The position numbers were made by a program, and so were the translations under genes. From the NCBI RefSeq assembly GCF_000017805.1, contig NC_009767.1, positions 558,001 through 622,000 of the forward strand: a DNA stretch of 64,000 nucleotides, written 5' to 3'. Positions 43,840-54,223 of the stretch are shown one piece after another. A model generated the notes under the pieces. That model was not told the origin of the DNA. It was given only the letters and a program-made list of their open reading frames with translations, and made no database searches. The stretch comes from Roseiflexus castenholzii DSM 13941 (GTDB lineage Bacteria; Chloroflexota; Chloroflexia; Chloroflexales; Roseiflexaceae). Within the stretch, counting starts at the first letter, position 1. Every line of letters begins with the position of its first letter.

Positions 43840-45414
43840 ATGATTCGTCCAGAAGCGCACAGCGCTCCACATCTTCAAACAACGCCAATGACCGTTGGCG
43901 CCTCTCGGATTCTTGTGGCAACGCTGTTTATCGTGGCAGTGTTGCTGGCGACGATCAATCTGCCATATGCGCCGCGGACCTGGTTTGATGAGGGATCGCA
44001 CCTGCACGTGCCGAAAGCATTGGTGCAGTACGGCAAGTACGCCGACATCAGCGCCATCCCTGATGGACGCATCGAGTTTCGCTACCACGGACCCACGATT
44101 GGTATCGGTCCGACCATTATGCTGCCGGTTGCGGCGGTCTACCAGGTGTTCGGTGTCGGTCTGACGCAAGGGCGACTGGTAATTGTGATCTATTTTGCCA
44201 TTGCGCTTGTTGCCGGATATGCGCTTGCGCGTCGTCTGTATGATCGCCAGACTGCACTGATCGCGCTGGCGCTCCTGCTGGCGTCACGCACGGTCAATTA
44301 TGAGGGGCTGATCGAGTATGGGAGGCAGGTGCTCGGCGAGGCGCCCGGCGTGGCATTCGTCTTTCTGGGAATGCTGGCGTGGCTGACGGCGTTGAAGACA
44401 GCAGCGCAACCGGCGCTGCGGCATGCGCACCGGACGTGGAGCATACTGGCGGGGCTGGGGTTTGGTCTGGCGTTGGTCACCAAGAACCAATTTGTGCTGA
44501 TTATCCCGCCGGCGCTGGCGCTGACAGCGTTGCTCGACTGGCGCTACTATCGGGCGGGAACCTGGACGCTGCGCCTGATTCCGCCGATTGTTGCTGTTGG
44601 TTGTTTTGCGCTCTGGACGGTCGTGCAGTTTGCGCTGCTCGGTCCTGGCACATTCTTTGAAAATCTTCAGCAAACCCGGCAGGCTGCTGGCGGGGCGATT
44701 TTCGTTTTCAACCTGCGTTCGACCCTGCGCGCCGGGTATTACCTGTTGCGTCCCGATCTGTTCGGCGGGCTGGTTGTGCCGGCGCTGGCATACACTATCT
44801 GGCGCGCGCGCCGCCGCACATCGCAGGGGTTGAACGAAGCGCTGCTGGCACTGATCATTGGTCTCTGGCTGGCGTGGTTCGTCGGCGTTTCCCTCGGCTG
44901 GCCCCGCTACGCCTTTCCGGCAGTCGCACTGAGCGCTCTGACCGTCGCGCGGCTGGCATTCGATACGATTGTCTGGCTGCGCCGCGTGTTGCCGGCGGCA
45001 GCAACAATTGCCGCCATCTACCTGGTTGTCATCATCGTGCTGCCGATGGCACTAACAGTGCGCGTGGTGTTCACGCCCGATGATAGTGCACAGCGGTTCG
45101 CCGCATATCTGAATGCGAATGTGCCTGAATCGGCGATCATTGCTACCTGGGAGCCGGAATTGGGGGTGCTGACCGATCACCGCTATCTCTACCCGCCCCA
45201 ACCGACCCTGGATCAGGCAGTGCGGCACACCTGGCTGGGAGGTGATCCGGTGCGCTACGACTGGTACGCAGATCGACCGGAGTATGTTGTGGTCGGCAGT
45301 TTCGGCGGTTATACCGGCGTGTACCATACGCCCGAACTGGAACGCCACTATATTCGTGTGGCGCAGATGGGTACGTATGCGTTGTACCAGGTTCGGGCGG
45401 GGAGTGGGGAGTAG
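43840..45414 (+). CDS. GT39/ArnT-like membrane glycosyltransferase
   Basis: 524 residues, about 11 membrane segments. The first loop carries the acidic motif PRTWFDEGSHLHVPKAL, as in PMT/ArnT GT-C enzymes (the conserved DE), and GQVLGEAPG-like helices follow. Its ATG follows ACAGGAGAG. The last codons (GSGE) and the stop lie inside a GGGAGTR heptamer run. With its two upstream neighbours it forms a set of three GT-C-like proteins. Donor and acceptor unknown. Confidence 0.75.
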   Translation: MIRPEAHSAPHLQTTPMTVGASRILVATLFIVAVLLATINLPYAPRTWFDEGSHLHVPKALVQYGKYADISAIPDGRIEFRYHGPTIGIGPTIMLPVAAVYQVFGVGLTQGRLVIVIYFAIALVAGYALARRLYDRQTALIALALLLASRTVNYEGLIEYGRQVLGEAPGVAFVFLGMLAWLTALKTAAQPALRHAHRTWSILAGLGFGLALVTKNQFVLIIPPALALTALLDWRYYRAGTWTLRLIPPIVAVGCFALWTVVQFALLGPGTFFENLQQTRQAAGGAIFVFNLRSTLRAGYYLLRPDLFGGLVVPALAYTIWRARRRTSQGLNEALLALIIGLWLAWFVGVSLGWPRYAFPAVALSALTVARLAFDTIVWLRRVLPAAATIAAIYLVVIIVLPMALTVRVVFTPDDSAQRFAAYLNANVPESAIIATWEPELGVLTDHRYLYPPQPTLDQAVRHTWLGGDPVRYDWYADRPEYVVVGSFGGYTGVYHTPELERHYIRVAQMGTYALYQVRAGSGE

Positions 45415-45427
45415 GGAGTGGGGAGTC
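45403..45427. repeat. Heptamer array GGGAGTR at a gene end
   Basis: Four 7-bp units, GGGAGTG, GGGAGTA, GGGAGTG and GGGAGTC, span the stop codon of the preceding gene. Confidence 0.85.
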
Positions 45428-45460
45428 TTCGAATAACCCTGTATTGCCATCGAGTGCTGA

Positions 45461-48400
45461 TGCGTGTGCTGCCAGGTCGCACGTTCTTTGAGTAGCGGGC
45501 TAAAGCCCTTGCTCAGGACATTGTAAACCTGTGCTGCCAGGGCGCACGTTCTTTGAGTAGCGGGCTAAAGCCCTTGCTCAGGACATTGAAGCCCCGTAGG
45601 GGCTTGCACGATCTCAGCCAGGGCTTCAGCCCGCAGCTTTGTAGTGCGCCAACATCGTAAACCTGTGCTGCCAGGGCGCACGTTCTTTGAGTAGCGGGCT
45701 AAAGCCCTTGCTCAGGACATTGAAGCCCCGTAGGGGCTTGCACGATCTCAGCCAGGGCTTCAGCCCGCAGCTTTGTAGCGCGCCAACATCGTAAACCTGT
45801 GCCGCCAGGTTGCACGTTCTTTGAGTAGCGGGCTAAAGCCCTTGCTCAGGACATTGAAGCCCCGCAGGGGCTTGCACGATCTCAGCCAGGGCTTCAGCCC
45901 GCAGCTTTGTAGTGCGCCAACATCGTAAACCTGTGCCGCCAGGTCGCACGTTCTTTGAGTAGCGGGCTAAAGCCCTTGCTCAGGACATTGAAGCCCCGCA
46001 GGGGCTTGCACGATCTCAGCCAGGGCTTCAGCCCGCAGCTTTGTAGTGCGCCAACATCGTAAACCTGTGCCGCCAGGGCGCACGTTCTTTGAGTAGCGGG
46101 CTAAAGCCCTTGCTCAGGACATTGAAGCCCCGTAGGGGCTTGCACGATCTCAGCCAGGGCTTCAGCCCGCAGCTTTGTAGCGCGCCAACATCGCTTCGAG
46201 GTCGCGCGGCTTGCACGATCTCAGCCAGGGCTTCAGCCCGCAGCTTTGTAGTGCGCCAACATCGTAAACCTGTGCCGCCAGGTTGCACGTTCTTTGAGTA
46301 GCGGGCTAAAGCCCTTGCTCAGGACATTGAAGCCCCGCAGGGGCTTGCACGATCTCAGCCAGGGCTTCAGCCCGCAGCTTTGTAGTGCGCCAACATCGTA
46401 AACCTGTGCCGCCAGGGCGCACGTTCTTTGAGTAGCGGGCTAAAGCCCTTGCTCAGGACATTGAAGCCCCGTAGGGGCTTGCACGATCTCAGCCAGGGCT
46501 TCAGCCCGCAGCTTTGTAGTGCGCCAACATCGTAAACCTGTGCCGCCAGGTTGCACGTTCTTTGAGTAGCGGGCTAAAGCCCTTGCTCAGGACATTGAAG
46601 CCCCGTAGGGGCTTGCACGATCTCAGCCAGGGCTTCAGCCCGCAGCTTTGTAGCGCGCCAACATCGCTTCGAGGTCGCGCGGCTTGCACGATCTCAGCCA
46701 GGGCTTCAGCCCGCAGCTTTGTAGTGCGCCAACATCGTAAACCTGTGCTGCCAGGTCGCACGTTCTTTGAGTAGCGGGCTAAAGCCCTTGCTCAGGACAT
46801 TGAAGCCCCGTAGGGGCTTGCACGATCTCAGCCAGGGCTTCAGCCCGCAGCTTTGTAGCGCGCCAACATCGTAAACCTGTGCCGCCAGGTCGCACGTTCT
46901 TTGAGTAGCGGGCTAAAGCCCTTGCTCAGGACATTGAAGCCCCGCAGGGGCTTGCACGATCTCAGCCAGGGCTTCAGCCCGCAGCTTTGTAGCGCGCCAA
47001 CATCGTAAACCTGTGCCGCCAGGTCGCACGTTCTTTGAGTAGCGGGCTAAAGCCCTTGCTCAGGACATTGAAGCCCCGTAGGGGCTTGCACGATCTCAGC
47101 CAGGGCTTCAGCCCGCAGCTTTGTAGTGCGCCAACATCGTAAACCTGTGCCGCCAGGTCGCACGTTCTTTGAGTAGCGGGCTAAAGCCCTTGCTCAGGAC
47201 ATTGAAGCCCCGTAGGGGCTTGCACGATCTCAGCCAGGGCTTCAGCCCGCAGCTTTGTAGCGCGCCAACATCGCTTCGAGGTCGCGCGGCTTGCACGATC
47301 TCAGCCAGGGCTTCAGCCCGCAGCTTTGTAGTGCGCCAACATCGTAAACCTGTGCCGCCAGGTCGCACGTTCTTTGAGTAGCGGGCTAAAGCCCTTGCTC
47401 AGGACATTGAAGCCCCGTAGGGGCTTGCACGATCTCAGCCAGGGCTTCAGCCCGCAGCTTTGTAGCGCGCCAACATCGCTTCGAGGTCGCGCGGCTTGCA
47501 CGATCTCAGCCAGGGCTTCAGCCCGCAGCTTTGTAGTGCGCCAACATCGTAAACCTGTGCTGCCAGGTCGCACGTTCTTTGAGTAGCGGGCTAAAGCCCT
47601 TGCTCAGGACATTGTAAACCTGTGCTGCCAGGTCGCACGTTCTTTGAGTAGCGGGCTAAAGCCCTTGCTCAGGACATTGTAAACCTGTGCTGCCAGGTCG
47701 CACGTTCTTTGAGTAGCGGGCTAAAGCCCTTGCTCAGGACATTGAAGCCCCGCAGGGGCTTGCACGATCTCAGCCAGGGCTTCAGCCCGCAGCTTTGTAG
47801 CGCGCCAACATCGTAAACCTGTGCCGCCAGGTTGCACGTTCTTTGAGTAGCGGGCTAAAGCCCTTGCTCAGGACATTGAAGCCCCGCAGGGGCTTGCACG
47901 ATCTCAGCCAGGGCTTCAGCCCGCAGCTTTGTAGCGCGCCAACATCGCTTCGAGGTCGCGCGGCTTGCACGATCTCAGCCAGGGCTTCAGCCCGCAGCTT
48001 TGTAGCGCGCCAACATCGTAAACCTGTGCTGCCAGGTCGCACGTTCTTTGAGTAGCGGGCTAAAGCCCTTGCTCAGGACATTGAAGCCCCGTAGGGGCTT
48101 GCACGATCTCAGCCAGGGCTTCAGCCCGCAGCTTTGTAGCGCGCCAACATCGCTTCGAGGTCGCGCGGCTTGCACGATCTCAGCCAGGGCTTCAGCCCGC
48201 AGCTTTGTAGCGCGCCAACATCGTAAACCTGTGCCGCCAGGGCGCACGTTCTTTGAGTAGCGGGCTAAAGCCCTTGCTCAGGACATTGAAGCCCCGCAGG
48301 GGCTTGCACGATCTCAGCCAGGGCTTCAGCCCGCAGCTTTGTAGCGCGCCAACATCGTAAACCTGTGCCGCCAGGTCGCACGTTCTTTGAGTAGCGGGCT

Positions 48401-48766
48401 AAAGCCCTTGCTCAGGACATTGAAGCCCCGCAGGGGCTTGCACGATCTCAGCCAGGGCTTCAGCCCGCAGCTTTGTAGCGCGCCAACATCGTAAACCTGT
48501 GCCGCCAGGTCGCACGTTCTTTGAGTAGCGGGCTAAAGCCCTTGCTCAGGACATTGAAGCCCCGCAGGGGCTTGCACGATCTCAGCCAGGGCTTCAGCCC
48601 GCAGCTTTGTAGCGCGCCAACATCGCTTCGAGGTCGCGCGGCTTGCACGATCTCAGCCAGGGCTTCAGCCCGCAGCTTTGTAGCGCGCCAACATCGCTTC
48701 GAGGTCGCGCGGCTTGCACGATCTCAGCCAGGGCTTCAGCCCGCAGCGCCGCGACAGTACCAAACT
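45461..48766. repeat. 3.3-kb higher-order tandem repeat array
   Basis: Built from half-unit A (65 bp, CGTAAACCTGTGC…GCGGGCTAAAGCCCTTGC) and half-unit B (69 bp, AAGCCCCGTAGGGGCTT…GGGCTTCAGCCCGCAG). The basic A+B period is 134 bp. A variant B' (71 bp, starting CGCTTCGAGGTCGCGC) appears after some units to give 205-bp periods; one block has A-A-A. By eye there are about 22 A and about 27 B or B' copies. The core of A and the reverse complement of B match at 19 of 22 bases, so A and B are inverted relatives. It ends 28 bp before the next gene. The open frames it contains (SGLKPLLRTLKPRRG) are repeat artefacts. Confidence 0.95.
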
Positions 48767-48794
48767 ATTTTATCTTCATTAGCCCGCAGCTCAA

Positions 48795-49679
48795 ATGATG
48801 CCACGCTGCCAGATCCAATCCGGTTTGATCGCCATTGCGCTTTTCAGCGCTCTGCTGGTGGGATGTGTGGGAACCGGACGGGGTTCGCCGGGGTCTGGCG
48901 ACGTTGCGGCGCAACCAACACCACTCCTTACCGATGCGCTGCCGACGCCGCGCCTCGACGGCATCGCCGCTGAGCGACGCGAGGTGCGCTTCGTCAGCGG
49001 TGATGTCGAACTGGCAGGAGAACTCGATCTCCCGCCGGGCGCCGGTCCCCATCCGCTGGTGTTCATCATTCATCACTCCGGTCCTGTGCCACGCGACTCT
49101 TACGGCTACCTCGCGGAGATTCTGTTGCGTGCCGGGTATGCCGTGTTCCGCTTCGACAAACGTGGGACCGGCGCGAGCGGCGGTGTGTACGGGTGCTGCG
49201 AAAGCGATGATGCGCTGGCAGCCTATCACGCCGCGATTGCGCAACCGGGCATTGATCGCTGCCAGGTCTTTATCGTGGCACAGAGCATTGGCACGCAATA
49301 TCTGGCAATGCGCTTTGAGGAGTATGCTCAGGCGCAGGCGCCACGCGGCGTTGCGCTGCTCTCCAGTCTGCTCCATGCCGACGACATTGTGCGCATCAAC
49401 GCGCCGATCATTGTCATCGTGGCGGATAGCGAACCAGAGCTGCAAGCCATCGGTCCTGAAGCAGCGGCGGCGCACAATGCGCGGTTTTCCTCTTCGGCAG
49501 CGCTGTATATCGCTGAAGGCGCCGAACATACCCTCTTCGACATTCGCAATGGTCCGATTGACTGGACCGATCCTCGTTGGGTGGAGCGCTATCATCGTGG
49601 CGCGATGGAGGCGCTCGTGCAGCAACTCGATGCCTGGCGCGTCGCGCGAGCGCCGAGGGAGTGTGAGCGCCAGCGATAA
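48795..49679 (+). CDS. Alpha/beta-hydrolase lipoprotein with non-canonical nucleophile elbow
   Basis: 294 residues. Signal peptide with lipobox LLVGCVG (Cys near 24), then a Pro/Thr linker. The hydrolase core has PLVFIIHHSGPVPRDSYGY (oxyanion-type HHSG), VFRFDKRGTGASGG and the elbow VAQSIGTQ. In the elbow, the first Gly of the usual G-x-S-x-G is Ala. Candidate Asp is in VADSEPE and candidate His in EGAEHTLF, so the triad is otherwise present. It would act as an esterase-like enzyme at the outer face of the membrane. It starts 28 bp after the large repeat array, so its promoter must be within or beyond the array. Confidence 0.75.
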   Translation: MMPRCQIQSGLIAIALFSALLVGCVGTGRGSPGSGDVAAQPTPLLTDALPTPRLDGIAAERREVRFVSGDVELAGELDLPPGAGPHPLVFIIHHSGPVPRDSYGYLAEILLRAGYAVFRFDKRGTGASGGVYGCCESDDALAAYHAAIAQPGIDRCQVFIVAQSIGTQYLAMRFEEYAQAQAPRGVALLSSLLHADDIVRINAPIIVIVADSEPELQAIGPEAAAAHNARFSSSAALYIAEGAEHTLFDIRNGPIDWTDPRWVERYHRGAMEALVQQLDAWRVARAPRECERQR

Positions 49680-50013
49680 AGCGCGCGCAAAGGCGCAGAG
49701 GTTCTGCCACTCTGCCGTGTCTGCGCTCTGAGTATCGAAGGGCCGAACTGTCGGGTCGATCCTGCTACAGCACTGCCGTATCTTTGCCACGGAACGCGCA
49801 TGCGCCAATGAGACCGATCCGCGTCCGCGGGCTATCAGTGCGGGTGTTCATGTTCGCGCGGCGAGTAGCGTCTCTCAGGCGAACGCTGCGCCAGGCGCCG
49901 AATGCCTTTGATCGCAACGCCCGTGCCCGTCATGATGACTGTCACCTTTGTTCAACCTTCAATCTTTAACCCTCTTCCTTTGAGCGCGCGCCTCTTTTCG
50001 TAATAACTCTTGA
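49680..50013. other. Gap with no clear gene
   Basis: 330 bp. It has a GCGCAAAGGCGCAGAGG repeat near 49684. A minus-strand frame of 32 residues at 49835-49933, with a possible AAAGGTGA site, is too short to trust. Confidence 0.4.
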
Positions 50014-50161
50014 TACCAATGACGATTGACGATGCCGCATTCTTGTCATTCCGAGCCCTTCGCTTCGCTCAGGGTAAACGCAGCGAGGAATCTGCGCGGG
50101 TCGCGCCCGACACCTCGCGCTGCTCGGGGTGACCATGCCGGATGGTCACCGGTCATTGGTA
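50014..50161 (+). repeat. MITE-like element, copy E10
   Basis: 148 bp, begins TACCAATGACG and ends GTCATTGGTA, with a single extended unit (CCCTTCGCTTCGCTCAGG variant). Flanks TGA and TTA. Upstream of the DUF11 protein gene. Confidence 0.85.
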
Positions 50162-50493
50162 TTAATGGCGCAAAGCCCGTCAATCGCTGACAGCGACTCA
50201 ACATCAATGGTGCGATGGCTTCGCCGCAGCATGCCGCCTTGATCGGCGTTACAACCCCGGCTTCGCCCGGAACAGATCGCGTGGGGCAAGCCCTCGCACG
50301 TTCAACGTTCGCCATGGCTGGGAGCGTTGCAAGACAACGCCCCGAAGCGCAACCATCCACAACCTTCCCGCCTGCAATGTTGCACCTTCTGAGTCTTGCG
50401 TTGAGACGGATGTCATCTCTTGTTCATAATCTGCCATTAATATCAGATCAACTGCTCGACTCAAGCGGATGTGTCTCAGAGAGGTCGCCTGGT

Positions 50494-53400
50494 ATGCGTC
50501 GCAATATTGCTGTTCTCTGGCTTCTTGGTTTCCTCGGTGGTCTTTTGGTATTCGCTCCCCCAACAGGACGCACACCGGTCGCTCACGCGACAGTTCCGAA
50601 CGAACAGAACTGGACGGTGACGCCTGGCACATGCGATCCGTCGTTTCAAGGCGCCGTCTTTGCTGCGTGGAATCCGGCATCGGGCAATCCCAACTGTGGC
50701 GTCTTCACCTCTGGCGCGCCCTCGCTTAATCAGTTCGATACCGGTCAAGTTTTTCCTCCGAATGTGCTCCGGGATGAAGCGAGTGTCACTGCACCATGTG
50801 AAAATGGTCGCACCGCCGGGCTGTGTTACCGAATGTGGTACGTCGGCACGCGCTCCGGCGAGCCGTATCGCCGGATTGGATACGCTGTCTCGCCGGATGG
50901 CGTCTCCTGGTATCGCGTGCAGGGTCCGCACACCGGCGGCAGCGTCTTCGAGGGGTCGGGACAGCCGGGCAGTTTCGATGAGAATGGCGCGACCACGTTT
51001 CACGTGATCAAAGATGGCGGGGAGTACCGTATGTGGTACACCGGCGTCAACAGCAGTGGGACCTGGAGAGGTTTCGGCTATGCAACCTCGAACAATGGCA
51101 TTACCTGGACGCGACAAAACGACGGGCTGCCGGTGTTGACTCGGCGCCTGGGATCGGGTTTGTTCGACGATGACCGCATTATCGGACCGTTTGTGTTAAT
51201 TGATGAGGCAAGCGCCACTGCGCCGTGTGAAAGCGGTCGCGCGAACGGGCGCTGCTTCCGCATGTGGTATGAGGGATTCCGGGCGGATAATAACTTTTAC
51301 ATCGGACATGCATTGTCGCCTGATGGCATTAACTGGACGATTGTTAATGGACCTGACGAACTCGGCTCGGTTCTCTCCAATTCGGGCGGATTTACCGCCT
51401 TTGATTCTAATGATGTCGGCTTGACTGCGGTCATCAAAGATGGCGCGATCTACCGCATGTGGTACCAGGCAAAAGATTACAACACGCCGGACACCTTCAG
51501 AATCGGGCATGTCACTTCGGTGAATGGGGTCAACTGGGTGCGTCCCGATCCGAATGATCCTGCGTTCTATGGCGGCTTAGACACGATCAATCTTCCCGGA
51601 ACCAACGATGATGTGTGGGTCGTCCGTCTTTTGAAGGAAGACCTGACCTACCGTATGTGGTACGCCACGGCGGGCACGCCTAACAGCACCCGTTTTGGTC
51701 TGGTCGAGATGACGCAGGGCGTGCCGATTACGCCAACGGTGCGGCGCAGCGGTGATGAGTTCAGGATTGAGTTCAACACACAGCGAACGATACCGGTTAG
51801 TGGCAGTGTGTTGATCACCCTGCCGCCGGGCGTTTCGCTCGACCAGTTTTCGGTCATCGAATTGCAGGGATTTGAACCTGGCGCGGTCCTTGCGCGCGAG
51901 CGCGGCGCGATTACCGATGCGTACAGCGGCTTCTCGGCGCGCGATGCGCTGCTGCTGCGCCTGCCAAATGGCGCGGTTCCAGGACCAAAGGTGATCCGCT
52001 TTAGCCTTGGCGCAGAGGCGCCCAATCCTGCCTATCTTCTGCTCCAGACCTTCGACACCCACAAGGTGCTCGAACGGGCGCGCGTCAATCTGGGAGATCT
52101 GCGAATCACACAGAGTGTGGGAACAGTCGTTGCGGGCGCATCGGTCGTTTACACCGTCACGGTCAGTAATGTCGGTCCGAATGCGGTCTCGAACGCCTTG
52201 CTGAACAGCGTCTTCCCAACGCAACTGACGGGAATCACCTGGACCTGCGCTCCATCGGGAGGCGCGTCGTGCGCTCCGGGAAGCGGCAGCGGCAACTGGA
52301 GCAGTAAGCCGCTCGATCTCCCATCGGGCAGCAGTGTCACGTTTACGGTGACCGGCAATCTGCCGCCTGCGGAAACCGGTAACCTGACGGATACTGTCAG
52401 CGTTTCCACACCGGCTGTGCTCAATGAACTGACGCCTGGCGATAATGTCTCGACTCTGGTGACGCCGATTGAGGTGCGCGGCGATCTGTCGATCACACGT
52501 GCCAGCAATCCGGTGGTTCCGCAGGCGGGTCAACCGATCACCTATACGCTGACCGTGGCGAACAGCGGACCGAGCACCGTCGTCGGCGCGAATGTGGTCA
52601 ATATGTTCCCGATCAGTGTGACGAACGTCATCTGGAATTGCAGCGCCACATCCGGTTCTGTCTGCCCGGCGCCGGGCAGCGGAAACATGAGTGCAGCGGT
52701 CACCCTGGCACCTGGCGGCATTGCCACGTTCACTGCAACCGGTATGGTGTCGCCATCTGCCGTTGTGATGCCGCCGCACTCGGCGATGGTGACCGTGCCG
52801 GGGAATGTGACAGATCCCAACCCGGACAATAATGTGTTCACCGATGGCGGCGGATTGGGGCGGTCCGCCGATCTGGCGATCAGCAAGGCGGTTGCGCCCG
52901 CAACGGTTGTTCCCGGTCTTCCGGTCACCTACACGATCACCGTGACCAACACCGGTGCTGCCGACGCAGATGGCGCAACGGTGCTCGACCTGTTCCCGCC
53001 GACGATCACGAATGTGACGTGGACGTGCAGCGGCGCGGCCGGCGCAGGTTGTGCGCAGGCAAGCGGCAGCGGCGATCTGATGGTGACCCTGTCATCATTC
53101 CCCGTGGGCGGATCGGCAACGATCACGATGACCGGCATCGTAGCGGCGCAGGCGACCGGGAACCTGATCAACACAGCGCAGGTGCTGCCGCCGGTTGGGG
53201 TTGAAGACCCGGCGTTTGCCAATAACAGCGCGTCGATTTCGAGTGTGCTCCAACCGCGCACCGACCTGTCCATTGCGCAGACGACGCCATCCCACGCAGT
53301 TGTGGGGCAGACCATCACCTATACCATCACGGTGCAGAACAACGGTCCAAGTGTTGCTGCCGGCGCGCGCGTCAGCACGACGACCCCGGCGCATGTTGTG

Positions 53401-53673
53401 GTGACGGGATGGGTGTGCGCGGCGTCGGCGGGGTCGCAGTGTGGCGCAGCGAGCGGCGCCGCGCCGGTAGACGACGTCGTAACGCTGGCGCCCGGCGGCG
53501 CGATCACCTACACGGTCACCGGCACGGTTTTCAATCGGGCTGTGGGACAACTTCCCTTCTCCGGCGCCGTCGTTGCGCCGGCAAGCGCCGAAGACCCGGT
53601 GCTGACGAACAACCAGGCGCAGAGTTCAACCCAGGCGCTGTATGTGGTGACGCTGCCGGTAGTTGTGCGGTGA
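50494..53673 (+). CDS. Secreted propeller-like protein with four DUF11 repeats
   Basis: 1059 residues from the ATG at 50494 (AGAGAGG upstream); the frame is open 280 bp further 5', but that part is not signal-like. Signal peptide MRRNIAVLWLLGFLGGLLVF ends near AHA-T. Residues about 60-430 hold repeats of RMWYxG and GYAxSxxGxxW type, as in GH43/GH32-like five-bladed propellers. From about 533, 662, 791 and 922 there are four DUF11 (Ig-like, ITYTxTVxNxGP) domains, each near 128 residues. No anchor follows. It is probably a cell-surface or sheath protein; no catalytic residues could be assigned. Confidence 0.75.
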   Translation: MRRNIAVLWLLGFLGGLLVFAPPTGRTPVAHATVPNEQNWTVTPGTCDPSFQGAVFAAWNPASGNPNCGVFTSGAPSLNQFDTGQVFPPNVLRDEASVTAPCENGRTAGLCYRMWYVGTRSGEPYRRIGYAVSPDGVSWYRVQGPHTGGSVFEGSGQPGSFDENGATTFHVIKDGGEYRMWYTGVNSSGTWRGFGYATSNNGITWTRQNDGLPVLTRRLGSGLFDDDRIIGPFVLIDEASATAPCESGRANGRCFRMWYEGFRADNNFYIGHALSPDGINWTIVNGPDELGSVLSNSGGFTAFDSNDVGLTAVIKDGAIYRMWYQAKDYNTPDTFRIGHVTSVNGVNWVRPDPNDPAFYGGLDTINLPGTNDDVWVVRLLKEDLTYRMWYATAGTPNSTRFGLVEMTQGVPITPTVRRSGDEFRIEFNTQRTIPVSGSVLITLPPGVSLDQFSVIELQGFEPGAVLARERGAITDAYSGFSARDALLLRLPNGAVPGPKVIRFSLGAEAPNPAYLLLQTFDTHKVLERARVNLGDLRITQSVGTVVAGASVVYTVTVSNVGPNAVSNALLNSVFPTQLTGITWTCAPSGGASCAPGSGSGNWSSKPLDLPSGSSVTFTVTGNLPPAETGNLTDTVSVSTPAVLNELTPGDNVSTLVTPIEVRGDLSITRASNPVVPQAGQPITYTLTVANSGPSTVVGANVVNMFPISVTNVIWNCSATSGSVCPAPGSGNMSAAVTLAPGGIATFTATGMVSPSAVVMPPHSAMVTVPGNVTDPNPDNNVFTDGGGLGRSADLAISKAVAPATVVPGLPVTYTITVTNTGAADADGATVLDLFPPTITNVTWTCSGAAGAGCAQASGSGDLMVTLSSFPVGGSATITMTGIVAAQATGNLINTAQVLPPVGVEDPAFANNSASISSVLQPRTDLSIAQTTPSHAVVGQTITYTITVQNNGPSVAAGARVSTTTPAHVVVTGWVCAASAGSQCGAASGAAPVDDVVTLAPGGAITYTVTGTVFNRAVGQLPFSGAVVAPASAEDPVLTNNQAQSSTQALYVVTLPVVVR

Positions 53674-53695
53674 GCGTCGGAGAGAGCGGTGAATG

Positions 53696-53726
53696 GCGCG
53701 GGGAGCGATGGAACGCTTCCCCGCGC
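53696..53726. terminator. GC-rich hairpin between convergent genes
   Basis: GCGCGGGGA-GCG pairs with CGCTTCCCCGCGC with one bulge and a 6-nt loop. It lies between the DUF11 gene and the convergent GyrI-like gene and could serve both strands. Only a short T run follows. Confidence 0.5.
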
Positions 53727-53752
53727 TTCAGGGTTGGATCAACCCGGTGCGA

Positions 53753-54223
53753 TTACGTGATCGGAACAAAGTACGTCATGAACGTCTCATCGTAGACCTC
53801 GTAACTGAAGCGCTGAGGATCGACGACAAGGTGGTGCGCCGGGGCATACTCCGTAAAAAAGCGACCGATGGCTTCGCCAATAACCGCTGAGTTCTTTTCC
53901 AGCAACAGCACAGCGTAGCGACCTCCAGGCGCCCGTTTCATCTGGAAGGAATGGTCGTCTATCACACCATTCTCTGGAAGTTCCACACAGCAATCGTAAC
54001 CCGTCAACTGCCCGTCCCGGACGTGCGGGATGCCGATGATCCGCTGGCGTGTCAGATCGAGACCACGCTGCAACGCCCAAGATTTGATCTGTCGGAAGCC
54101 TTGCTGAATCTGATTACTGTACTGCCCCGTCGCCAGTTGCAGGTTGCAGAAGAAGCAGGCGACACGGAAGGGCGGAAGGTCCTGGATGGTCACGTGGAGG
54201 AATTGTTGGGGGTCGGCGCTCAT
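53753..54223 (-). CDS. GyrI-like/AraC effector-binding domain protein
   Basis: 156 residues, one domain. The form LPPFRVACFFCNLQLATGQYSNQIQQGFRQIKSWALQRGL (split: LPPFRVACFFCN, TGQYSNQIQQGFRQIKSWA) and RIIGIPHVRDGQLTGYDCCVELP matches the SHS2 fold of GyrI/SbmC and effector domains of AraC and BmrR regulators. It stands alone without a DNA-binding domain, so it is a stand-alone ligand-binding or gyrase-inhibitor-like protein. Ligand unknown. It starts after AGGAGGTTTCG on the minus strand. Confidence 0.8.
   Translation of the reverse strand: MSADPQQFLHVTIQDLPPFRVACFFCNLQLATGQYSNQIQQGFRQIKSWALQRGLDLTRQRIIGIPHVRDGQLTGYDCCVELPENGVIDDHSFQMKRAPGGRYAVLLLEKNSAVIGEAIGRFFTEYAPAHHLVVDPQRFSYEVYDETFMTYFVPIT

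Noticed and set aside
42000..45414. tRNA genes or rRNA in the glycan region gaps
   Set aside because: No cloverleaf with GGTTCGA-type T-loops and no rRNA-like conserved block was seen in any gap of the window.
46028..48648. Many near-identical 70- and 86-codon frames on both strands
   Set aside because: They are the tandem array units (SGLKPLLRTLKPRRG and its complement), without ribosome sites or family resemblance.
45461..48766. CRISPR array
   Set aside because: Units are contiguous with no unique spacers, are 65-71 bp long, and no cas gene is nearby.
49835..49933. 32-residue minus-strand frame ending REHEHPH with AAAGGTGA upstream
   Set aside because: Too short and without any comparative support; kept only as a note.
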